15,843 nt of DNA from JAWXCH01 sp034440595 (GCA_034440595.1 JAWXCH010000227.1:1-15843); one strand, 5' to 3'. Shown: positions 7,577 to 14,743, numbered from the stretch's first letter. Notes: generated from the letters alone by a model not told the origin. Numbers and translations: made by a program.

Positions 7577-7610
7577 GTTCGGCGCTGCGACATCCCTCGC
7601 AGCGCCGAAC
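7577..7610 (+). terminator. Perfect 14-bp hairpin between ompH and lpxC
   Basis: GTTCGGCGCTGCGA and its exact reverse complement enclose a 6-base loop (CATCCC), starting 20 bases after the ompH stop. The stem is GC-rich and very stable. Only a short TTT follows (7616-7618), so it could be a weak intrinsic terminator, an attenuator lowering lpxC expression, or a 3'-protecting structure. Confidence 0.6.
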
Positions 7611-7652
7611 TGCGGTTTCCATCTCAGTCCCTCAGATAGCAGATAAGCAGCC

Positions 7653-8534
7653 TTGATTCTCTCGCAACGTAAACAGCAGTCGCTTGCCGGATCGGCCTCG
7701 GTCGTCGGATTTGGATATTGGAGTGGTCAGGATGTTCGAGTGGAGTTTCGACCTGCACCTCCGCACACGGGCGTTGTCTTCGTCCGAGCGGATCTGCCGG
7801 GCAATCCTCGGATTCCGGCTCAGGTCGCACATCGAATCGAAACACCACGTCGGACGACGTTGACCTTGAAAAAGGCTAACGTCGAAATGATCGAACACAT
7901 ACTTGCGGCACTGGCCGGGTTGCACGTCGACAACTGCGAAGTTTGGGTCGATCAACCGGAAATGCCAGGCTGCGACGGGTCGAGTCAACCGTTTGTTGAT
8001 GCCATTCTGCAGGCCGGTATTGTGCAGCAGAATGCGATGCGAGACCAATTGATTGTTCGCGAAGTGACACGGCTAGGTGGTGAGGATAGTTGGATTGAAG
8101 CTCGCCCGGTGAAGACGCCGGAGTTTTCCATTCGCTACCGACTGGATTATGGAATCGGTAACGGCATCGGTCGTCAGACGGCGCAACTGAAAATTACACC
8201 GGCCACGTTTCGTACCGAACTGGCGACCTGTCGGACTTTTATGCTAAAACATGAAGCGGACTGGCTGTTGGAACAGGGACTTGGCAGCCGTGCGGCGTTG
8301 ACGGACCTACTGGTCTTTGACGAAACGGGACCGATCGACAATACGCTACGATTCGAGGATGAATGCGTTCGTCACAAGATTCTGGATATGGTCGGTGATT
8401 TTGCTTTGGCAGGCTGCGACATTGTCGGGCACTTTGTGGCACACCGCAGTGGACACCGCTTGAATTCAGAGATGGTTCGCGTGCTGTTGGCCGAAGGACA
8501 AAAGGTGAGTGGTGAGCAACGGCGTTCCGCCTGA
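7653..8534 (+). CDS. lpxC: UDP-3-O-acyl-N-acetylglucosamine deacetylase
   Basis: LpxC is the zinc enzyme that removes the acetyl group from UDP-3-O-acyl-GlcNAc, the committed step of lipid A synthesis in the cytoplasm. The product has 293 residues. The zinc ligands and catalytic residues are all visible: E81 and H82 in EHILAALAGL, H241 and D245 in VRHKILDMVGD, and H268 in SGHRLNS. The N-terminal motif usually written GVGLHTG reads GFGYWSG at 19-25. The frame has a stop at 7644-7646, so TTG 7653 is the only start that keeps the first domain; its Shine-Dalgarno site is poor. It is not fused to FabZ. It lies 95 bases after ompH with a strong hairpin between, and lpxA follows. Confidence 0.92.
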   Translation: MILSQRKQQSLAGSASVVGFGYWSGQDVRVEFRPAPPHTGVVFVRADLPGNPRIPAQVAHRIETPRRTTLTLKKANVEMIEHILAALAGLHVDNCEVWVDQPEMPGCDGSSQPFVDAILQAGIVQQNAMRDQLIVREVTRLGGEDSWIEARPVKTPEFSIRYRLDYGIGNGIGRQTAQLKITPATFRTELATCRTFMLKHEADWLLEQGLGSRAALTDLLVFDETGPIDNTLRFEDECVRHKILDMVGDFALAGCDIVGHFVAHRSGHRLNSEMVRVLLAEGQKVSGEQRRSA

Positions 8535-8551
8535 ACTGCGGATCGCAACAC

Positions 8552-8577
8552 AGCGTGCGGCATGGATGCCGCGTGCT
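8552..8577 (+). terminator. Hairpin between lpxC and lpxA
   Basis: An 11-bp stem with two G-U pairs (AGCGTGCGGCA with TGCCGCGTGCT) closes a TGGA loop, starting 18 bases after the lpxC stop. Only TT follows. It may be an attenuator or mRNA-stability element rather than a true terminator. Confidence 0.35.
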
Positions 8578-8618
8578 TTGAGAAGCTGGAATGGTAGGCA
8601 CTACTGCGAGCGATAGTC

Positions 8619-9425
8619 ATGGCTACCCACGTTGCCGATAATGTATCGATTGATCCGCGCGCCGAAATCGACGATGAAGTCGAGATCGGCCCTTTTTGCG
8701 TGATTGGCCCGAATGTTCGCATCGGACGTGGCACCAAGCTGGAAAACAACGTGACGTTGATGGGGCATGTGACGCTCGGGCAGTACAACCATATCTATCC
8801 AGGTGCAGTGATCGGCGGCCATCCTCAGGATATGAGCTATCGCGGCAGCGATACGCGCGTGTTGATCGGGGACCACAATATTCTTCGCGAAGGGGTGACC
8901 GTCAATCGCGCCACCGAAAAAGAAGAGGGGATTACCTCGCTAGGGGATCACAACTTCTTAATGGCCTGCACGCATGTGGCCCACGATTGCCGGCTGGGCA
9001 ATCATATCGTGTTGGCCAACGCGGTGCTGCTCGGCGGACACGTACGAATCCACGACTACGCCTCGCTTAGCGGAGCGGTCGGCGTACATCACTATGCGAC
9101 CATCGGCAGCTACTCGTTCATCGCCGGCCTCAGCCGAGTGCTGCACGACGTGCCCCCGTTTATGCTGTGCGAGGGCATGCCGGCACGACCGCGTTGTATC
9201 AACGTCGTGGCTCTGAAGCGAAAGAACTTCTCCGCTGAAACGATTCACAGTCTGGCCGAAGCGCACCGACTGATCTATCGAGCCAAGGTTGGACTGGATC
9301 ACGCCCGTGAAATCTTGCGTGGCAACGATCAGCTCGTGCCACAGGTGAACGAACTACTCAGCTTTGTGCAAGGTCAGCAAGAAGGGAAGCATGGCCGTTC
9401 GTTGGAACGTCGCCGCGCGGCCTAA
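8619..9425 (+). CDS. lpxA: Acyl-ACP--UDP-N-acetylglucosamine O-acyltransferase
   Basis: LpxA starts lipid A synthesis by moving a 3-hydroxyacyl chain from ACP to UDP-GlcNAc (or to the 3-amino analogue in some bacteria). The 268-residue length is typical. The left-handed beta-helix hexapeptide repeats run from about residue 10 to 180. The catalytic H122 sits in CTHVAHDC, matching E. coli H125. The glycine that permits long acyl chains in E. coli (G173) aligns with G170 here. The C-terminal helical domain begins near residue 190 (RCINVVALKRKNFS). An Arg-rich tail ends the protein. ATG 8619 fits the family start. A Gfo/Idh/MocA gene follows 92 bases later. Confidence 0.94.
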   Translation: MATHVADNVSIDPRAEIDDEVEIGPFCVIGPNVRIGRGTKLENNVTLMGHVTLGQYNHIYPGAVIGGHPQDMSYRGSDTRVLIGDHNILREGVTVNRATEKEEGITSLGDHNFLMACTHVAHDCRLGNHIVLANAVLLGGHVRIHDYASLSGAVGVHHYATIGSYSFIAGLSRVLHDVPPFMLCEGMPARPRCINVVALKRKNFSAETIHSLAEAHRLIYRAKVGLDHAREILRGNDQLVPQVNELLSFVQGQQEGKHGRSLERRRAA

Positions 9426-9517
9426 GTTACACCCGCACATTCCGCCATTCTATTCATTGGGTTTCCGCTGGCAGTTGATTGAGCCGCCGGTCCAGCACTC
9501 TTGCGAAGAAGACACCT

Positions 9518-10633
9518 ATGCCGCTACGAATCGGAGTGATCGGGACCGGCCATCTAGGTCGCTTTCATGCCAAGCTGGTTAGCGAAGTGCCGCAGGCCAC
9601 TTTAGTTGGCGTGGCAGATCCAGTGGAAGAAGCCTGCCAGCGTGTCGCCAAAGAATGCAACACGCGGGCTTTCGCTGATTTTCGCGAGATGCTGCCCCTG
9701 ATCGATGCCGCGATCGTAGCCACACCCACTCGATTTCATCATGCCGTCGGAATGCAGCTCCTGAATAGTGGTATCCATCTGCTGATGGAAAAGCCGCTGG
9801 CCCTCTGCCGGCAGGAGTGTGACGAACTGGTCGAACTGGCCGCAAAAAACGCCCTGACGCTGCAAGTCGGGCACATCGAACGCTTCAATCCAGCGTTGGC
9901 ACAGGCCATGCCGTATATCCGAGAGCCAAAATACATCGAAGCGGCCAGGTACAGCGGTTACACTTTTCGCTCGATGGACATCGGCGTTGTCATGGACCTG
10001 ATGATCCATGACCTGGACGTGGCGATGGCACTCGTCGGTTCGCCGGTCGAATCGGTTGCGGCGGTCGGGCTGCCGGTGATTGGCACTCTGGAGGATGTGG
10101 CACAGGCCCGGCTCACATTTGCCAACGGTAGCGTTGCGAACCTCAGTGCCTCGCGGTGCAGCTATCACCCGGCACGAACGATGCAAGTCTGGTCCAGTTG
10201 TGGGCACGTTAGCATCGATTATTCGACCCGTTCGGCGGTGGTCGCACAACCGGCAGAGATCCTTCGCAGCGGAGAATTCTCGCCAGAATCGCTGCCGATG
10301 GAGGAAAGAGCACGTTTGAAGGATCGGATCTTTGAAGAGCTGATTCCGCTACATCGCATTGAAGTGGATGCGCGCAATTCGTTGTTCGACGAGCAACATG
10401 ACTTTGTCGAGAGCATTCTGCAGGGTCGCGAGCCGCGAGTCTCTGGTAGTCAGGGACGTGACGTGGTCGCCGTGGCCGAGCAGATACTGCAGGCGATTGC
10501 GGCGAATCAATGGAATGTGGCCGCCACAGATGCTGAAGCCATTCCAGCAAATACCCCGCCGTCCATTCTTCGTGGGCCACATTGGCAACGCTCGCCGCAG
10601 GTCGCACCAGCAGAACGCAAGCGGCCAGCTTAG
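9518..10633 (+). CDS. Gfo/Idh/MocA oxidoreductase, possible GnnA-type UDP-GlcNAc 3-dehydrogenase
   Basis: The 371-residue enzyme has a Rossmann GTGHLG at 9-14, EKPL at 91-94, VGHIERFNP at 117-125, and the active-site stretch GVVMDLMIHDLD at 156-167 with D160 and H164. The GHIERFNP block is typical, as I remember it, of the GnnA group, which oxidises the 3-hydroxyl of UDP-GlcNAc so that GnnB can aminate it for amide-linked lipid A. In Acidithiobacillus, gnnA lies next to lpxA, as here. The residues downstream of about 345 are a Pro/Ala-rich tail. ATG 9518 was chosen over TTG 9479 because homology begins at once. No gnnB transaminase is in the window, so the specific role is inference and the family is secure. 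Confidence 0.85.
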   Translation: MPLRIGVIGTGHLGRFHAKLVSEVPQATLVGVADPVEEACQRVAKECNTRAFADFREMLPLIDAAIVATPTRFHHAVGMQLLNSGIHLLMEKPLALCRQECDELVELAAKNALTLQVGHIERFNPALAQAMPYIREPKYIEAARYSGYTFRSMDIGVVMDLMIHDLDVAMALVGSPVESVAAVGLPVIGTLEDVAQARLTFANGSVANLSASRCSYHPARTMQVWSSCGHVSIDYSTRSAVVAQPAEILRSGEFSPESLPMEERARLKDRIFEELIPLHRIEVDARNSLFDEQHDFVESILQGREPRVSGSQGRDVVAVAEQILQAIAANQWNVAATDAEAIPANTPPSILRGPHWQRSPQVAPAERKRPA

Positions 10634-10657
10634 TGGCACCCGAAATTCTAGCAGCGA

Positions 10658-11125
10658 TCAGCGGGGCTGATTCGGATTCTTGATCTGGCCCGGCGCGTCA
10701 TTGAGCACATCGAATCGCTTGACGCGATCATCTTTGGTGCGGATCTGATCTTTCTGCAAGCCCGCTCGTTCCAGCAGCGACTTGGAGAGAATGTCGTGCG
10801 TTTCGTTCTCGACCGGCGGAGGGCCAACCGCTCCGAGGTCGTTTGGCGAGTACTTGATTTCGTAGTTGTGCTTGGCCACCGCTAACTCGTCACCCGGACT
10901 GACGCATTTTTCGGTGACTCGGACTCCGTTCACTTTGACGCCGTTGCGACTTCCCATGTCCTTGATGTACCAGTAGCCGCCGTTGAGCGTCAACTGGCAG
11001 TGGTGGGCCGATACGTTGGCAAACCGCAGCACAATATCGCAGCTTTCGCGGCGACCAATTAGCAGCGTCCGCTTGAGCAACGGAATGGGATCACCGCCCC
11101 CTAACGGGTGCAATTCGCCGTACAT
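10658..11125 (-). CDS. FHA domain protein
   Basis: This 155-residue cytoplasmic protein is almost entirely one forkhead-associated domain, a phosphothreonine-binding module. Key residues are G24-R25 in LLIGRRESCD, S39 and H42 in NVSAHHC, and N61-G62 plus N66-G67 in SRNGVKVNGVRV. The usual SR pair reads SA, but the phosphate-contacting Arg, Ser and Asn remain. Residues 95-155 are a charged, probably disordered tail, and no kinase or output domain is attached. It is convergent with the Gfo/Idh/MocA gene (24 bases between stops) and divergent from the radical SAM gene. Its partner is likely a Ser/Thr kinase target elsewhere in the genome. A modest GAGG lies about 10 bases upstream of the start. 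Confidence 0.9.
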   Translation of the reverse strand: MYGELHPLGGGDPIPLLKRTLLIGRRESCDIVLRFANVSAHHCQLTLNGGYWYIKDMGSRNGVKVNGVRVTEKCVSPGDELAVAKHNYEIKYSPNDLGAVGPPPVENETHDILSKSLLERAGLQKDQIRTKDDRVKRFDVLNDAPGQIKNPNQPR

Positions 11126-11175
11126 AGCAGCGTGGCCTCGTGGAAGTGAATCGGGTGAAACGGTATCATGGAATG

Positions 11176-11202
11176 TACAGTACTGACCAAGAGTTTACTG
11201 TA
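11176..11202. promoter_or_regulatory. Inverted repeat in a divergent promoter region
   Basis: TACAGTA at 11176-11182 and TACTGTA at 11196-11202 are perfect inverted arms 13 bases apart, in the 90-base gap between the divergent FHA and radical SAM genes. The placement would suit an operator acting on one or both genes. The arms are short, so chance cannot be excluded. Confidence 0.25.
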
Positions 11203-11215
11203 GTCCTCCTTTTTC

Positions 11216-12226
11216 ATGGCGTCAACGATGTCCGGGCCGATCAAACTTGCCGACAATGCACAGAGCCACGGTTGGCGAGCGGCCGGACTTCGTTACTACC
11301 ATTATAATTATTATTTGCGGCAAAAGTTCGGCGGTCGAGTCCAAAAAGTCAGTATTGATGCCGGCTTTACCTGCCCAAACGTGGATGGCACGGTAGCCAA
11401 GGGGGGCTGCACTTTTTGCGATAACCGTAGCTTCAGCCCGAGCCGCAGGTTGCCTCGGCAGCAGGTTTTAGGGCAAATCGACGAAGGAATCCGCCGGCTG
11501 AAGTGGCGGTACGATGTCGAACGGTTCATGGCCTATTTTCAGCCCGCGACCAACACATACGCGCCCGTCGATCGGTTGCGTGGATTGTATACCGAGGCGC
11601 TTTCGCACCCGCAGGTAGTGGGTTTGGCGATCGGCACGCGGCCCGACTGTGTGCCGCACGACGTGCTGGACCTATTGAGCGAACTGGCACGCGATGCTTA
11701 CCTGTCGGTCGAGTACGGCATGCAGACCATGCACGACCGTTCGCTGGACTGGATGAATCGGGGCCATCACCATGACGCTTTTGTCGATGCCATGCAGCGC
11801 AGTCGCGGGCGCGGCTTTGAGATTTGTGCGCATGTGATGCTCGGTCTGCCAGGGGAGTCGCCCGAAGACATGCTGGCCACCGCGCGCGAATTGGCACGCC
11901 ATCAGGTAGACGCCGTGAAAATTCACAATCTGTACGCGGTGAAAAATACCCCGCTGGCCGATCAGGTGGAACGTGGCGAAGTCGTGCTGATGGAGCGAGA
12001 GCCGTACGTGAAGACAGTTGTCGACTTCATGGAATTGTTACCACCGTCGACCATTATCGAACGAATCAGTGGCGAGGCACCTCCCAAGTACTTTGTCGGG
12101 CCGGCCTGGTCGCTCGACAAATCGGCCATCCGTGCGGCCGTGGATCATGAGTTTGAGCGCCGCAATACCTGGCAGGGGAGGTTGTATTCCGAAGTGCAGT
12201 GTGTCACTGGCTCTGCCAGTGCCTGA
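11216..12226 (+). CDS. TIGR01212/YhcC-family radical SAM protein
   Basis: The 336-residue protein carries the family's cluster motif, C53-x11-C65-x2-C68, within AGFTCPNVDGTVAKGGCTFC, which binds a 4Fe-4S cluster and S-adenosylmethionine. Other family marks are the start LRYYHYNYYLRQKFGGRVQKVSIDAG, YFQPATNTYAP at 107-117, the IGTRPD block, SVEYGMQT, and HVMLGLPGES. The relative YtqA of Bacillus has been tied, as I recall, to wobble-uridine modification in tRNA (MnmL), usually beside a methyltransferase gene that is not seen here. The role is therefore open. ATG 11216 or ATG 11228 could start it, and no Shine-Dalgarno site precedes either. Confidence 0.9.
   Translation: MASTMSGPIKLADNAQSHGWRAAGLRYYHYNYYLRQKFGGRVQKVSIDAGFTCPNVDGTVAKGGCTFCDNRSFSPSRRLPRQQVLGQIDEGIRRLKWRYDVERFMAYFQPATNTYAPVDRLRGLYTEALSHPQVVGLAIGTRPDCVPHDVLDLLSELARDAYLSVEYGMQTMHDRSLDWMNRGHHHDAFVDAMQRSRGRGFEICAHVMLGLPGESPEDMLATARELARHQVDAVKIHNLYAVKNTPLADQVERGEVVLMEREPYVKTVVDFMELLPPSTIIERISGEAPPKYFVGPAWSLDKSAIRAAVDHEFERRNTWQGRLYSEVQCVTGSASA
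12205..12221 (+). repeat. Palindrome copy 1 (CACTGGC-N3-GCCAGTG)
   Basis: Perfect 7-bp arms with a TCT loop overlap the last codons of the radical SAM gene, just before its TGA at 12224-12226. A second copy with the same arms is at 12361-12377. After the stem the sequence has TTTT at 12227-12230, so it may act as a weak terminator. Confidence 0.55.
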
Positions 12227-12360
12227 TTTTCAAGGCGTCAAATTTCACTCTCTTCCTGCCTCATCGTGCTTCAAGCGCAAGTTCGGCAGATCCCAGTGGG
12301 GTCAATGAAATATAAGATGGGTTCACGCCGCCAAGTTGAATCGAACCCGGGTGTTATTCA

Positions 12361-12377
12361 CACTGGCGGTGCCAGTG
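12361..12377 (-). repeat. Palindrome copy 2 (CACTGGC-N3-GCCAGTG)
   Basis: This copy has the same 7-bp arms as the one at 12205 with loop GGT, located 40 bases beyond the end of the minus-strand HYExAFE gene. The two copies bracket the convergent gap. This suggests a genomic REP-like family or paired bidirectional terminators. I recall similar intergenic palindromes in planctomycetes but cannot verify it here. Confidence 0.5.
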
Positions 12378-12417
12378 GCACACAATTGGCACAAGCCTGA
12401 GTTTCGATGGGTGACAC

Positions 12418-12942
12418 TCAACCGACCAGCACCGGCGTGCTAAACAGCTCATCGACCGGACGCGCAATTGAGCGGAACTCTGTGCTGCGGATCGATACGG
12501 TGTCCCACGATTGGGAGATTGGCCGAGCGGTGCAGGCGTAGTCTTGCGAGCGAATACCAATGAACGCGTACCATTGTCCACGGAATTCAAAGAGCTGTTC
12601 CTGTGGCAGAGGTGAGCGATCGCCGACGACCTGGTAGGCAAATACGAACAATGCCTGAGCAGATCCCCCAAATAGGCGTTCCCAAGCGGACATGCCGCGC
12701 AGATCGTCTCGAGTGGACCAGTTGGTCCAATACCGTTTTTGCTTGCCGCCGGGAAATAAGCGTCCTTTGACATCGATCAGCCAAGAAGGTTGGCCAGGAC
12801 AAGAGACGATAAAATCGAGACTTTTGATCGAACGGTCGGCCAACTGGCTGCGGCGCGCTTCATTTACGGCGACATACGGTATCTTCCGCATTCGCAGATA
12901 GGCTTCAAACGCCGCCTCATAGTGATTGTCCCGCTTGGCCAT
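12418..12942 (-). CDS. HYExAFE-family protein, PD-(D/E)xK nuclease-like
   Basis: The 174-residue protein begins MAKRDNHYEAAFEAYL, matching the name-giving HYExAFE motif (H7 Y8 E9, then A11 F12 E13) of a family I know mainly from planctomycetes. Residues E9, D43 (SLDFIV) and D57-x-K59 (WLIDVKG) follow the order and spacing of the PD-(D/E)xK nuclease fold, as in Holliday-junction resolvases and restriction endonucleases. The remainder has several Trp residues and no second domain. A nuclease or nucleic-acid processing role is inferred and no substrate is known. A promoter with a perfect TATAAT lies upstream. No toxin, antitoxin or methylase gene is adjacent, so there is no sign of a restriction pair. 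Confidence 0.82.
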   Translation of the reverse strand: MAKRDNHYEAAFEAYLRMRKIPYVAVNEARRSQLADRSIKSLDFIVSCPGQPSWLIDVKGRLFPGGKQKRYWTNWSTRDDLRGMSAWERLFGGSAQALFVFAYQVVGDRSPLPQEQLFEFRGQWYAFIGIRSQDYACTARPISQSWDTVSIRSTEFRSIARPVDELFSTPVLVG

Positions 12943-13010
12943 CTTTCGTCCCTGCCTCGTTTAGACATTCCGTTTGAAACCGGCATTTGCCCGGCCAATC
13001 GACCGGTGGC

Positions 13011-13040
13011 ATTATAAGGTGTCGGCTTCGCAGACTGCAA
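13011..13040 (-). promoter_or_regulatory. Candidate promoter for the HYExAFE gene
   Basis: Reading the minus strand, TTGCAG (13040-13035) and a perfect TATAAT (13016-13011) are 18 bases apart. Transcription would begin about 60 bases before ATG 12942. Confidence 0.45.
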
Positions 13041-13109
13041 ACATGTTGTTGAAATTCCCTTGGTCACCTGCACTTGCATGCACCGGCTTCGTCGCTAGCT
13101 GGCAGCGAC

Positions 13110-13139
13110 TTGCCGCCCGTGCGACAAACTGGTTACAAT
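13110..13139 (+). promoter_or_regulatory. Candidate promoter for the small membrane protein
   Basis: TTGCCG (13110-13115) and TACAAT (13134-13139) are 18 bases apart, about 110 bases before ATG 13248. The -10 element is the same as in the candidate rpe promoter. Confidence 0.42.
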
Positions 13140-13247
13140 AGTGGGGCAAAGGATTGTGTGGCCCGTTTTCGGTGCTGTGCTATCAGTGTTTTGCAGGTTT
13201 AGACAACATATTTGGGCAGCGTGACATCAATTCTCAGGTGATTTGCC

Positions 13248-13478
13248 ATGCAACGCTTCGTTCGAGCACTTCTGCTATTGATCGTTCTCTGCCTGTCGTT
13301 GGCCGATGCGTCTGTGGCTTCGGCTGCGCCGCGAAGCAAGAAAAAGGTCGCCGAACCTGTAACCAAGTCGTACGTCATGCCTTACTTCCTGGTCGGGCTA
13401 AGCATTACTTTGGGTCTGCTCGTCGTCTGTCGTAGCGGCGGTCGCGCCGACCAATCCAAGATCGCTGGCTTGGAATAA
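13248..13478 (+). CDS. Small secreted/membrane protein
   Basis: The 76-residue protein has a typical signal peptide at 1-27 (core LLLLIVLCLSLA, cleavage near SVASAA). A Lys/Arg-rich stretch, RSKKKVAEPVTK, follows. One membrane segment spans about residues 44-61 (VMPYFLVGLSITLGLLVV), and then a short basic cytoplasmic end. Without cleavage it would be a two-pass protein. ATG 13248 is well supported by AGGTG at 13236-13240. The sequence resembles small conserved hypothetical proteins of planctomycetes that I recall only vaguely. The function is unknown. The following zinc-ribbon metallopeptidase begins 132 bases later. Confidence 0.75.
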   Translation: MQRFVRALLLLIVLCLSLADASVASAAPRSKKKVAEPVTKSYVMPYFLVGLSITLGLLVVCRSGGRADQSKIAGLE

Positions 13479-13610
13479 TTGCTCGCCGCAATTGCTGTTG
13501 TCAGACTGTGTTTCTCGCATCGTGTGCGTCCGTTCTTGTCAACGCACGGAACCTCGCTACGATCGTGTCTATACGATTTCGGCAGCGACTCGAAAATTGA
13601 GGAAAATCAC

Positions 13611-14743
13611 ATGCGAACTTATCGCTGCACCTGTCAAAGCATGCTGTTCTTTGACAACAGTCGCTGCTTGCAATGTGGAAGTGAAGTTGGCTACTGTCCT
13701 GCCTGTCGGCTCATCACGGCGCTCGTTCCTGCCGAGGATCATTTTAATGCGGCAATACCGAATGCAACGCGCAACTGGTCAAGTGCACCAATTATGCAGA
13801 GTACCAGGTGTGTAATCGCTGTGTCGCAGTTTCTGACGACACCAACGCGCCTGCCGACCCAAGAGGGCTTTGCGACTGTTGCCGTTTCAACGACACCATT
13901 CCGGACCTTTCGGTCGCTGGAAATCAAAAAAGATGGGCGCGCCTCGAGGCGGCCAAACGGCGGCTGTTCTACGATCTGAAACTGCTAATGCTCCCGTATG
14001 GAACCAAGAGCGATGGGGTCGAACCGTCGCTGGCTTTTGATTTCAAAGCCGATGTTATTCCCGACAAGAATTACTGGCGCTGTTCTGACGAAGAAGAGCG
14101 AGTTTACACCGGGCACGCCGACGGACGGATCACCATCAATATTCGCGAGGCGGACGATGTTGAACGTGAAAAACTGCGAGTGGTCATGGGGGAGACGCAG
14201 CGGACACTCATCGGTCACTTCCGCCACGAGATCGGCCACTACTACTGGGATTTGCTGATCAAAGGACAATGCGAAGAGCAATTCAAAGCTGTCTTTGGAG
14301 ATCACAACAGTCCGACCTATGCCGAAGCGCTTGAGGCGTATTACCAGAATGGACCTGCGGCAGACTGGCAAACGCGACTGATCAGCGGCTACGCCAGCAT
14401 GCATCCCTGGGAAGATTTTGCCGAGACCTGGGCCGTCTATATGGACATTGTCAGCGTCTTGGACACCGCCACGAATCACCAATTGGGAATGGTCAGCCAC
14501 CCGCTTGAGACCGACCTTGTGACCAAGGTGACGCAGTATCAGACCCTTGGCATCTCGCTCAATGAGATCAATCGCTCACTAGGTCTGTTGGACGCCGTGC
14601 CGGAAGTATTTGTCCAACCCGTGGTCGAGAAACTCCACTTTATCCATCAGATCGCCCGCGCGGACCACACCAGGCCGCCCGCCGCTGCCACAATGGCGCA
14701 ACCCGTCAAAGTGCCTCCACAACCGGTCCAGGCCGCAAAGTAG
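13611..14743 (+). CDS. Putative zinc-binding metallopeptidase, frameshifted
   Basis: Joined across one frameshift, the gene would encode 377 residues of the planctomycete/proteobacterial zinc-ribbon plus Peptidase_Mx-type family. From 13611 it reads a cysteine-rich ribbon (YRCTC, CLQCG, YCPACR). After the shift near 13746 it continues CGNTECNAQLVKC, CNRCV and CDCCRFNDTIPDLS. The catalytic HEIGH is at 14225-14239, followed by WEDFAETW at 14408-14431, whose Glu is a likely third zinc ligand. The Pro-rich tail ends at 14743. ATG 13611 has GAGGA at 13599-13603. A start inside the second frame at 13808 would drop the ribbon. One missing base (most simply an A in the AA at 13746-13747) restores the whole frame, so this is either a sequencing indel or a recent break. 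Confidence 0.8.
13743..13749 (+). other. Frameshift site in the metallopeptidase gene
   Basis: Before this point the protein is in the frame of 13611, and after 13748 it is in the frame of 13808. The downstream frame has a TAA at 13745-13747, so slippage at the preceding TTT would terminate at once. This argues against programmed -1 frameshifting and for a one-base deletion. Confidence 0.65.

Larger units (their letters stand above)
12943..13247. other. Divergent intergenic region
   Basis: These 305 bases separate the minus-strand HYExAFE gene from the plus-strand small membrane protein. They hold one candidate promoter for each direction (13011-13040 minus, 13110-13139 plus) and no supported gene. 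Confidence 0.5.

Noticed and set aside
9479..9517. TTG 9479 as start of the second Gfo/Idh/MocA gene
   Set aside because: Rossmann-fold homology begins right after ATG 9518, and the added peptide is Ser/Lys-rich filler.
12319..12350. tRNA-like TTCGATTC box on the minus strand
   Set aside because: The flanking five-base arms do not pair and no acceptor, D or anticodon arm can be drawn.
13743..13749. Programmed -1 frameshifting
   Set aside because: Slippage at TTT would place TAA (13745-13747) next in the new frame, so it could not produce the fused protein.
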